DNA from: Streptomyces sp. NBC_00154
GTDB taxonomy: Bacteria > Actinomycetota > Actinomycetes > Streptomycetales > Streptomycetaceae
Assembly: GCF_026342835.1 (NCBI RefSeq)
Contig: NZ_JAPEMI010000002.1
Coordinates: 1 to 64,000, forward strand
Direction: 5' to 3'
Length of the DNA stretch: 64,000 nt
Shown here: piece after piece, positions 42,799 to 50,385 of the stretch
Layout of the letters: each line of letters begins with the position of its first letter
Numbering within the stretch: position 1 is the first letter of the stretch
Program-made: the position numbers and the translations under genes
Notes under the pieces: generated by a model
Told to the model about the DNA's origin: nothing
The model's database searches: none
The model's input: the letters and a program-made list of their open reading frames with translations, nothing else

Positions 42799-43895
42799 TG
42801 GACGGCAATGGCGGTGCGAACGACGGCGAGCGCGTCGATACGGATCGGCACGGGGACAGCGGGCGCATCGAGACGCAGTGGGACGGCGACGGCTGGATCA
42901 GCCTGCACGTCTTCTACGCCGCGAACGCCAACCCGGTGCTGGTGAACTGTGTGCGGCCGCTGGTGGCCCGCCTGCGCGAACAGGGTCTGCTGCGCTCGTG
43001 GTTCTTCATCCGCTACTGGCTGGAGGGTCCCCACGTCCGGCTGCGTCTGCTGCCGGCCGACGCGTCTGCGGCCGCCGAGGTCGCCCGGACCGCGCGGGAA
43101 GCGCTCGAGGAGTACCTGCGCGAGCGCCCCGCCCTGTACGAGGAGGACCGCAACTCCAGCGGAGACCTGTACAAGAACATGTTCCTCGCCGAGTACAGCG
43201 AGGAGCGCTGGAACGAGCTGTACGGGGCGGACGGCGCGATGCCGTTCCGGGACAACAACAGCGTCGCCCACATCCCCTACGAGCGGGAGCTGGATCGCTA
43301 CGGCGGCCCGGCCGGCATGGAACTGGCCGAATGGCACTTCCAGGAGTCCAGCGAGCTGGTGCTCACCCTGCTGGAGACCACCAATGTGCATGTACGGACC
43401 GTACTGCTCGGCCAGGCTGCGCAGTTGACCGCCTGGCTGTGCTTCGCCCTGCTGCGGGACGAGGAAGCGGTGGCCCAGTTCCTGGTCCGCTATCGCACAA
43501 TGTGGGAGACCTCGTACCAGGAGCCGAGCGAAAGCCAGCACGAACGCTTCGACCGGAGCTACGAGCGGATGAAGGAACGCCTGGTGCCCCGGCTGCGGCA
43601 TGTGCGCGACAGCGCCAGGGACGAATCCGCCGCCTCGCCCACCCCACTGGAGCGGTCCTGGTTCGCCCACTGCACCGAACTCCGCGACAGAGCGCTGAAA
43701 CTGGCCGACGCGGGAGCCCTCTCCTTCCACGAGGGAGCCGTACCCGACCCGCAGGCCGCGTTGGCCATCGTGCTCAGCTCCTACGTCCACATGACCAACA
43801 ACCGGATCGGTGTCAGCATCCTCGACGAGATCTACCTGTCCTACGTCATCTGCAAGGCGCTGTCCGACATGGCCCCCCAGGAGGCGCTGCGGTGA
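42798..43895 (+). CDS. LanB C-terminal (SpaB_C) elimination protein
   Basis: A 365-aa protein of the thiopeptide-type bacteriocin biosynthesis family. Key blocks are ISLHVFYAANANPVLVNCVR near residue 34, IRYWLEGPHVRLRLLP near 70 and IPYERELDRYGGPAGMELAEWHF near 160. In TbtC-like proteins this domain removes glutamate to leave dehydroalanine. The same fold also makes pyridine synthases, but only one such gene is present and it directly follows the glutamylation gene, so elimination is the better call. The last bases overlap the next gene (GTGA). Confidence 0.85.
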   Translation: MDGNGGANDGERVDTDRHGDSGRIETQWDGDGWISLHVFYAANANPVLVNCVRPLVARLREQGLLRSWFFIRYWLEGPHVRLRLLPADASAAAEVARTAREALEEYLRERPALYEEDRNSSGDLYKNMFLAEYSEERWNELYGADGAMPFRDNNSVAHIPYERELDRYGGPAGMELAEWHFQESSELVLTLLETTNVHVRTVLLGQAAQLTAWLCFALLRDEEAVAQFLVRYRTMWETSYQEPSESQHERFDRSYERMKERLVPRLRHVRDSARDESAASPTPLERSWFAHCTELRDRALKLADAGALSFHEGAVPDPQAALAIVLSSYVHMTNNRIGVSILDEIYLSYVICKALSDMAPQEALR

Positions 43896-45133
43896 CCGAA
43901 ACGGCCTACGACCGGCCCCGGCTCCGGCCGGAGGTAGTACTCGGCCCCGCCCTGCGGTCCGGCCCGAAGACCGTGCACCACGTCAAGGACGCACGCACCG
44001 GCTGTTACTACCGGGTCGGCCCGCGCGAGCACTTCATCATGGGGCTGATGGACGGCAGCCACACCCTCACGGACATCGGCCGCAAGTACACCGATACCTA
44101 CGACCGCAGACTCGGGCCCGCGCACTGGCAGCAGATGTTCACCCTGCTCGGCCGCTACCAACTGCTCGACGGATACGCCGACGACGCGGCCCTGGACAAG
44201 CTCAGACAGGCCCACGAGGCCAAGCAGGCGGCGCGGCAGGGCTGGCTGCGCCGACGGTGGGTGGTGCTGCGCCCCGACCAGCTGTGCGCCGACCTGGCGG
44301 CACGACTCGCGTTCGCCTTTCGGACGGCTTTCCTGATACCCGCGCTCCTCCTGGTCGGCGCTGTCCAGGTGCTCGTCTGGACGCATGTCGCCACCCTGAC
44401 CCACGAGGCGACGCATCAGAGATCCTGGGCGCTCACCCTGCCACTCTCGGTGGTGCTGCTGTGGGGAATCACCGTGCTGCACGAGTTCGCACACGGTGTG
44501 ACTTGCCGTCATTTCGGCGGCACAGTGACCGAGATCGGGCTCAGCTGGCGGTTTCCGATGCTGACCCCCTACTGCCGCACGGACGACATCGTGCTGTTCC
44601 ACCGGCGCAGGGCCCGGGTGGGCACAGCGTTCGCCGGCGTCTTCGTCAGCCTGTTGGCCCTGGTGCCGGTGATGGTCTGGTGGTGGCTGGCCAGTGACGG
44701 CGGGCTCGGGCGCTCGCTCGCCGCGGGCCTCCTGCTGTTCGGCAGCGGTGGCGCCGCGATGAGTCTGCTGCCGATTTTGCGATCGGATGGTTATGTGATG
44801 CTCACGCATGCACTGAACATTGTTGACCTGCGCCGGGAGTCCTACCGGTTCTGGCGGCTGCGACTGCGCCGGCGCGACCCCGTCGCCCGGGAACGGCTCA
44901 GCGCCTACCCACCCCGCGACACCCGCGCCTACGCTCTCTACGGAATCGTCTCGCTGCTCCTTCTCGGGCTGGGCTACTGCGCGTTGATGTGGGTGTGGTT
45001 CGGCAGCCTGCAGCGCTGGACGGGCCCGGTGTGGGCGGTGGTGATCCTCGCCGCGGAGTCCGCGGTCCTGCTCGGCGTCCTGTCGCTGGCCGCGCGAGGC
45101 CGCTCCGGCGAACGGGAGGCCACCGATGCCTGA
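43892..45133 (+). CDS. M50-like membrane metalloprotease with PqqD-like N-terminus
   Basis: A 413-aa protein. The first ~85 residues (HHVKDARTGCYYRVGPREHF) resemble a PqqD/RRE fold that could bind the peptide. From about 145 there are six or more membrane helices. HEFAH near residue 197 is a zinc HExxH motif and LRSDGYVML near 298 fits the second M50 metal motif. Such proteins occur in RiPP clusters beside ABC transporters and may remove the leader or help export. GTG start overlaps the previous stop; its end overlaps the ABC gene by 8 nt. Confidence 0.8.
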   Translation: MTETAYDRPRLRPEVVLGPALRSGPKTVHHVKDARTGCYYRVGPREHFIMGLMDGSHTLTDIGRKYTDTYDRRLGPAHWQQMFTLLGRYQLLDGYADDAALDKLRQAHEAKQAARQGWLRRRWVVLRPDQLCADLAARLAFAFRTAFLIPALLLVGAVQVLVWTHVATLTHEATHQRSWALTLPLSVVLLWGITVLHEFAHGVTCRHFGGTVTEIGLSWRFPMLTPYCRTDDIVLFHRRRARVGTAFAGVFVSLLALVPVMVWWWLASDGGLGRSLAAGLLLFGSGGAAMSLLPILRSDGYVMLTHALNIVDLRRESYRFWRLRLRRRDPVARERLSAYPPRDTRAYALYGIVSLLLLGLGYCALMWVWFGSLQRWTGPVWAVVILAAESAVLLGVLSLAARGRSGEREATDA

Positions 45134-46079
45134 CAGCGGCGACGACATCGCGATCCGCACCAGCGGACTGACCAAACGGTACGGCCCGGAAACCGGCGTG
45201 TTCGACCTCGACCTGCTGATCCGCCGGGGGGAGGTATACGGCTTCCTCGGTCCGAACGGGGCCGGAAAGAGCACCACCATGCGGATGCTGGTGGGGCTGA
45301 TCCGGCCCAGCTCGGGGACCGCCACGGTGCTGGGTCACCCGGCCGGGACCCGGGCCAGCCTGCGCGGGGTGGGGGCACTGATCGAGTCCCCGGCCCTGTA
45401 CCCGCATCTGTCCGGCCGGGACAACCTGCGCATCCTCGCTGGATACGCCTCCGTGCCCGCCGCCCGCGTCGAGCAGGCTCTCGAAGAGGTGGGGATGACA
45501 GCCAAGGCGGACGTCGCCTTCCGGGCGTGCTCGCTCGGCATGAAACAGCGCATCGCGGTGGGCGCCGCACTGCTGAAGGACCCCGCGCTGCTCATCCTCG
45601 ACGAGCCGACCAACGGCCTCGACCCGGAAGGCGTGGCGAGCATGCGCGACCTGATCACCGGTCTGCGCCGCTCCAACCGTACCGTGCTGCTGTCCAGCCA
45701 TCAGCTGACCGAAGTTGAGCACCTGTGCGACCGGGTGGGGGTGATCCGCCGGGGCCGGCTGGTCGCCGACGGCACCGTGGCCGAGCTGCGCCGAGGCATC
45801 GGCGAGGGCGGGGTGTCGGTGACCGTGGACTCGCCCGAGCGCGCCGCCGAACTCGTACGGCAGTTGCCGGCCGTCCGCTCGGCGACGGTCGTCGACGGGG
45901 AGCTGCGCATGACCGTCGACCCGAGCGAGGCGGCCGCCGTCAACCGGCTGCTCGTGGTGAACGGGCTGGAAGTCAGCGAACTGCGCAGACAGGTCCTCTC
46001 CCTGGAGGACGTGTTCTTCGACCTGGTCGAGGACCAACGGCCCACCGGACCGGAACCCGTGGAGGTGGTCAACCGTTGA
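45126..46079 (+). CDS. ABC transporter ATP-binding protein (RiPP export/immunity)
   Basis: A 317-aa ATPase of the BcrA/CcmA type. Walker A is GPNGAGKSTTMRML near residue 42, Walker B is LLILDEPTNGLDPEG near 155, and the H-loop is LLSSHQLTEVEH near 188. The signature reads SLGMKQRIAVG, where LSGGQ is usual, as is common in this lantibiotic-immunity subfamily. It pairs with the next gene to export the product or protect the cell. The ATG overlaps the preceding gene. Confidence 0.9.
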   Translation: MPDSGDDIAIRTSGLTKRYGPETGVFDLDLLIRRGEVYGFLGPNGAGKSTTMRMLVGLIRPSSGTATVLGHPAGTRASLRGVGALIESPALYPHLSGRDNLRILAGYASVPAARVEQALEEVGMTAKADVAFRACSLGMKQRIAVGAALLKDPALLILDEPTNGLDPEGVASMRDLITGLRRSNRTVLLSSHQLTEVEHLCDRVGVIRRGRLVADGTVAELRRGIGEGGVSVTVDSPERAAELVRQLPAVRSATVVDGELRMTVDPSEAAAVNRLLVVNGLEVSELRRQVLSLEDVFFDLVEDQRPTGPEPVEVVNR

Positions 46080-46921
46080 ACGGCGTCCTTCAGGCAGAGC
46101 TGCTGTCGACCCGCAAGCGTCCCGGCGTCTGGATCGTCGGCGGGGCGTGGGCCGGCCTGGCGTTGGTCTTCGGCGTGGTGGTGCCGTACATCGTCTGGCT
46201 GGCCATCAGGAACAAGCCGGTCGGCTCGTCGGGTGATCCCGAGCAGCTGATCAATGGCGTGCTGCCGGACAGGTTTCTCTCCGGCACGGTGGACCTGTAC
46301 CCGATGTTCGGCAGCGCGCTGATGCTGATCCTCGGCGCCGTCCTCGTCGGCGGGGAGTACCGGTGGGGGACCTGGGGCACACTGCTGGTCCAAGGGCCCG
46401 GACGGATTTCGGCGGTTCTCGGAAAGGCCGGGGCGACAGCGGTGTCGGTGCTGTGCGTCACGGTGCTGGTGCTGACGGCGAGCGCGGGGGCGAGCGCGCT
46501 CGTCGCGGCGCTCACCGGTCGGCGCGCGCACTGGCCGGGCGCGGCGACGCTGCTCGGCGGTATCGGTGCCGTCTGGCTGATCAGTATGGCCGCGGCGAGC
46601 CTCGGCATCCTCCTGTCGATCTTGCTGAGGGGCACCGGGGCCGCCATCGGGGTGGGCCTGCTCTGGCTGCTGGCGGTGGAGAATCTGGTCTCCGGACTGG
46701 CCGGCACGCTGCCCGCGCTGAAGTGGTTGCAGCGGCTCCTGATCGGACCGAGCGCGGGATCGCTCGCCACCGCCCTTGACCCGTCGGGCAAGCCGAACAC
46801 CTCGGTCCCCGGGGTCGTCTCGGTCTCCGGGCCGTTGACCGCGAGCTTGGTGCTGGTGGCGTACGTGGTGGTGTGCCTCGGCCTGTCCTCGCTGCTCGTC
46901 TCACGCCGTGACGTGACGTGA
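46076..46921 (+). CDS. ABC-2 type permease (RiPP export/immunity)
   Basis: A 281-aa membrane protein with six predicted helices, including GSALMLILGAVLVGGEYRWG followed by TWGTLLVQGPGR, a layout typical of ABC-2 lantibiotic immunity permeases. TTG start at 46076 overlaps the ATPase stop and has GGAGGTGG 7 nt before it. It is the last gene of the RiPP operon; no clear terminator follows. With no other resistance gene in the island, this pair is the best self-protection candidate. Confidence 0.87.
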   Translation: MNGVLQAELLSTRKRPGVWIVGGAWAGLALVFGVVVPYIVWLAIRNKPVGSSGDPEQLINGVLPDRFLSGTVDLYPMFGSALMLILGAVLVGGEYRWGTWGTLLVQGPGRISAVLGKAGATAVSVLCVTVLVLTASAGASALVAALTGRRAHWPGAATLLGGIGAVWLISMAAASLGILLSILLRGTGAAIGVGLLWLLAVENLVSGLAGTLPALKWLQRLLIGPSAGSLATALDPSGKPNTSVPGVVSVSGPLTASLVLVAYVVVCLGLSSLLVSRRDVT

Positions 46922-47082
46922 CGTGGCGTGAAGCCGGATCTTCTCAGAGAGTCGGCCGGGGTCGATAGTCCAAAACTAGCAGCGCTAATTAATAGTTCGG
47001 CGATCCATCGCCCGTGTCCGCGATCCGGTGACCCCGACCCGCGTGACCGGGTGATGGTCCGGTGTCCGTCAGGAGTCCTGTC

Positions 47083-47438
47083 GTGCGCGCCGTCCACTTC
47101 GCTGCTGCTTGCCGCACCCCCATCGGCAAATTGCGCGGAGCCCTGTCCTCCGTGCGGCCCGACGACCTCGCATCCACCGTCATCCGCGGCCTGATCGCCG
47201 AACTGCCCGCGCTCGACCCGGCGCGTATCGTCGACGTCTACTGGGGCGCCGCCAACTGGGCGGGCGAGGACACCGCAACGTCGCCCGCATGACCGCCCTC
47301 CTCGCCGGGCTGCCCGAGTCCGTGCCCGGCGCCACCGTCAAGCGGCTGTACGCCTCCGGCCTGGAGGCGGTCACGACGGCGGCCTGCGCCATCGCCTCCG
47401 GCGAAGCCGGCATCGTGTGCGCGTTCTTCGACAAATAG
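47083..47438 (+). pseudogene. Thiolase relic, frameshifted and truncated
   Basis: The first part (from GTG 47083) reads CRTPIGKLRGALSSVRPDDL and VYWGAANWAGED, the N-terminus of a 3-oxoadipyl-CoA/acetyl-CoA thiolase. One base is missing near 47271, after which the frame continues as NVARMTALLAGLPESVPGATV. The segment that normally reads NRLCGSG is KRLYASG, so the catalytic Cys is Tyr. It ends in GEAGIVCAFFDK and a stop, about a quarter of a normal thiolase. It cannot encode an active enzyme. Confidence 0.85.
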
Positions 47439-47441
47439 GCT

Positions 47442-47495
47442 GTGAACCGCATCAACCAGCGGCTGTTCGAGCGCTTGGTGATCTCGGCGACGGCC
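47442..47495 (+). pseudogene. C-terminal fragment of a TSUP transporter
   Basis: VNRINQRLFERLVISATA matches VDRINQKLFERLVIGATV at the end of the intact TSUP gene at 19039-19806. Only 18 codons remain. It abuts the thiolase relic, showing that the right end of the island has been rearranged. Confidence 0.7.
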
Positions 47496-47704
47496 CACGT
47501 GCCCCGTGCCGGCTCCGGGACTTCCTGGGGTCTGCCTCAGCCCTCGCGTGTGGCGTGCCGGTGGTGTCATCGCAGCTTCGCGCCGGTGTGGGGACCAGTT
47601 GGGCGCCACGCGGTGTGCGCGATACCGCACGGCAGGCGCGGCGGCGCACAACTTGCGACCGGATTCAGTCTGATATGTGGAGATAATGCGGGTGGCTCTC
47701 ACTC

Positions 47705-47747
47705 CTGGGGGTCAAGGGGTCGCAGGTTCAAATCCTGTCGTCCCGAC
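47705..47747 (+). repeat. Right attachment site (attR), partial tRNA-Pro copy
   Basis: Identical over 43 bp to the 3' half of tRNA-Pro(GGG) at 30992-31034. The 5' half of the tRNA is absent, so this is not a functional tRNA gene. Confidence 0.9.
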
Positions 47748-47863
47748 AGGATGTCGGAATTTTCCGCAGGTGACGCGTGAGGGGGGCCGTGCGGGAGCCC
47801 TCTTCGGATGCCGAAGCGGCGGCATCATACCGAGCGTTGTCCACGACGCAGGGTCACGCGCGG

Positions 47864-49273
47864 TCAGCGCCCGGGCAACGTCTCCTGCAGCCAGTCGAAG
47901 ACGACCTCGCAGTGCTGCTGCGGGGCCATCGGGGAGCAGTGCAGCTGCGCGCCGGTCGCAGCTGTGAGCTTCACGTAGTCCTTGGGGGACGTCAGTTTGT
48001 CGAACATCTGTCGCGGCTGCCCCGGATAGAACTGCTCGTAGTCGTAGTCCAGGACCAGCGTGGGCATCTTGATGCGCCCTACGACATCCGTGATGTCGAG
48101 CGACTTGATCAGCTGGGCGGGGGTGTAGAAGTCCGTGAACATCTTCCCGTCGCGGGCGGCGAGCATCGCCGGCACGGAGAAGGGTTCGAACCGTTTCTTC
48201 AACGTCGCGGCCTCGGCCGGAGTCAACCCGGGGGCGACCTGCTTGTTCCAGATGTTGTTCGTCTCCGCCTTGTCCGGGGTGAGGATCTTCCGGATCTCCG
48301 GGGGGAAACCCAGCCACGGAGCCAGAACGCCGGGCATCGCCACCAGGGCGGCGATCCTGTTCTCGAAGGCGGCGGCCCGCGGTGCCAGGCCGCCCGCCAT
48401 GCTCAGCCCGGTCAGGGCGATCCTGCCGGCGTCCACGTCGGTGCGGGCGACCAGCCAGTCGACGAGGGGAGTGACGACCGTTTCCCAGCGCGGCGTGAAC
48501 ACCACCCGGTCCACGAAGAGCAACTGCCCCTGACCTGGTCCGTCATACACGAGGGCGTTCCAGCCGCGCTCCAGGGCGGCCTGGACGCCGTAGGTCCACA
48601 TGTCGACGTTCTGACCGTCGCTGCCGTTGGTGAGGATCACGGTGGGGCGTCGCTCGCCGGAGTCGTCCGGTCTGAAGAACCAGACAGGAAGCGGCGTCCT
48701 CCCGTACGGGACGTCCGCCGTCACCGGTGGCGGGGCGGACAGCCTGCAGAACGTGTCCCAGCCGCGGCGCCCGGACTTGTACAGCCCTTCCTCACCGCCG
48801 GGGTCGTCGGAGCCGAGGACGAAGAACAGCGCCTGGCCGTAGTACTGCGATGCCCGTAGCGCGCGAAGGCGCGTCGTCTCCGTCCCGGCCTTGCTCGCCA
48901 CGGGCGCCACCATCAGCTGATCACCGAGGTTCTTGAACGTCCCGGTGTACGTCTGCGCGGAAGGCCCGGCCTTGTTGATCTCGTTCACGGCGGTGAGCAC
49001 CTCGCCCACTTCGCCGGCACCCTGGCCTGCGGCGCCGAGTGCGAGAAGCCCGTTGAAGTTGAACCCCGGATCCTTGAACAGGGTCATCACCCCGGGCGTG
49101 GCACCGTCCGCGGAGCCGGTGGCCGATCCCGTACGACTGGGTGTGGGCCCTTGCGCGGAAGTTGCGCCCGAGGGCGTACAGCCACCTGCCAGCAGGACCC
49201 CGGCCCCACCGGCGAGCCCGGTGAGCGCGGTCCGCCGACTGAGGCCGGCTGCGTCCTTCGATACGTGCGTCAT
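47864..49273 (-). CDS. Exported alpha/beta hydrolase, Tat lipoprotein
   Basis: A 469-aa protein. The N-terminus SRRTALTGLAGGAGVLLAGGC has twin arginines and a lipobox LAGGC, so it is exported and lipid-anchored. The hydrolase fold starts near residue 200. The nucleophile elbow is LTGLSMAGGL (Ser about 313) and late Asp/His candidates lie at LVLDYDYEQF and PQQHCEVVFDW. The class resembles FrsA/DPH-like hydrolases. Substrate is unknown. The ATG at 49273 starts the signal peptide; the ribosome binding site is weak. It lies just outside the right end of the island. Confidence 0.8.
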   Translation of the reverse strand: MTHVSKDAAGLSRRTALTGLAGGAGVLLAGGCTPSGATSAQGPTPSRTGSATGSADGATPGVMTLFKDPGFNFNGLLALGAAGQGAGEVGEVLTAVNEINKAGPSAQTYTGTFKNLGDQLMVAPVASKAGTETTRLRALRASQYYGQALFFVLGSDDPGGEEGLYKSGRRGWDTFCRLSAPPPVTADVPYGRTPLPVWFFRPDDSGERRPTVILTNGSDGQNVDMWTYGVQAALERGWNALVYDGPGQGQLLFVDRVVFTPRWETVVTPLVDWLVARTDVDAGRIALTGLSMAGGLAPRAAAFENRIAALVAMPGVLAPWLGFPPEIRKILTPDKAETNNIWNKQVAPGLTPAEAATLKKRFEPFSVPAMLAARDGKMFTDFYTPAQLIKSLDITDVVGRIKMPTLVLDYDYEQFYPGQPRQMFDKLTSPKDYVKLTAATGAQLHCSPMAPQQHCEVVFDWLQETLPGR

Positions 49274-49491
49274 GCCAGCCGACCGTAGGAGCCCCGACCC
49301 CTGCACCTCGATGCACGACACCGGCCGTTCCCCCGAACAGCCTGCTTGCCGCCGAGGGCTGCAGCCCGGGGTGCGGAGCCCGACGGCACGATGCGTCCGG
49401 CCGCTGCTGTGCCGCCCGTGGCCTTTGGTGCCGCCGCACAGGTGCATGGGCGAGGCCCGCTTGTCGCGGCGCCCCGGCGGAAACAGGCTGG

Positions 49492-49520
49492 TTGACGCGT
49501 TCTAAGCGACCGCTTAGTAT
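49492..49520 (+). promoter_or_regulatory. Promoter with embedded TetR-type operator
   Basis: TTGACG (49492-49497), a 17-nt spacer and TAGTAT (49515-49520) make a strong promoter. The perfect palindrome CTAAGCGACCGCTTAG (49502-49517) covers spacer and -10. Such sites are typical of TetR-family regulators of fatty-acid or steroid genes. No tetR gene is in the window. Confidence 0.8.
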
Positions 49521-49564
49521 CCAGAAAGTCCGCACCCGCCCGATCACCGCCCCTGGAGTCCGCC

Positions 49565-50335
49565 GTGACCTCACTGTTCTCCGTCTCCGGCAAAACCGCC
49601 CTGGTCACCGGAGGGTCCCGCGGTATCGGCCTGATGATCGCCCGAGGCCTGGTCGCGGCCGGGGCCCGGGTCTACGTCAGTTCCCGCAACGCAGCGGCCT
49701 GCGAGGAGGCCGCGCGTGAGCTCTCCGAGCTCGGCGAGGTGATCGCACTGCCCGCGGACCTGTCGCAGGAGGAGGAGTGCCACCGGCTCGCCGCGGAGAT
49801 CGCCGAACGCGAGGAGCGGCTGCACATCCTGGTCAACAATGCGGGCGCGACCTGGGGTGCCCCACTGGACGAGTTCCCGGTCAGCGGCTGGGACAAGGTG
49901 ATGGACCTCAACCTGCGCAGCCCCTTCCTGCTGACCCAGGCACTGCTGCCGCTGCTGCGCAAGGCCGGCTCGCATGACGACCCTGCACGCGTGATCAACG
50001 TCGGTTCCATCGACGGCCTGCACGTCAACCCGCTGCCCACTTACTCCTACGCGGCGAGCAAGGCCGGACTGCACCATCTGACCCGGGTACTGGCCAAGGA
50101 ACTCGGCCCGCAGGGCATCACCGTCAACGCGATCGCCCCCGGCCCGTTCGAGTCCAGGATGATGGCCGCCACGCTGAAGGCACAGGGCGACGCCGTGGTC
50201 GAGTCCGCTCCGCTGCGCCGGATCGGACGCCCTGATGACATGGCCGGCGTGGCGGTCTATCTCTCCAGCCGGGCCGGGGCGTACGTCACCGGCGCGGTGA
50301 TCCCCGTCGACGGCGGCATCGGCACCACCGTCTGA
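49565..50335 (+). CDS. SDR-family oxidoreductase (FabG-like)
   Basis: A 256-aa classical short-chain dehydrogenase. TGGSRGIG near residue 15 binds NAD(P), VNNAGATWGAP near 90 is the structural motif, and the catalytic triad lies in VGSIDG and YSYAASKAGLHH. It reduces or oxidises a 3-oxoacyl or similar substrate. GTG start at 49565 (upstream CCTGGAGTCCGCC). It is the first gene after a strong TetR-type promoter and is followed after 50 nt by an acyl-CoA dehydrogenase, so a role in acyl chain breakdown is likely. Confidence 0.9.
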   Translation: MTSLFSVSGKTALVTGGSRGIGLMIARGLVAAGARVYVSSRNAAACEEAARELSELGEVIALPADLSQEEECHRLAAEIAEREERLHILVNNAGATWGAPLDEFPVSGWDKVMDLNLRSPFLLTQALLPLLRKAGSHDDPARVINVGSIDGLHVNPLPTYSYAASKAGLHHLTRVLAKELGPQGITVNAIAPGPFESRMMAATLKAQGDAVVESAPLRRIGRPDDMAGVAVYLSSRAGAYVTGAVIPVDGGIGTTV

Positions 50336-50385
50336 ACCGCCGCTCGGACGCGTACCCGTTTCCGCTGCCCTCCCCGATCGGACCC

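Noticed and set aside
47705..47747. Second tRNA-Pro gene
   Set aside because: Only the 3' half is present; acceptor 5' arm, D-arm and 5' anticodon stem are absent.
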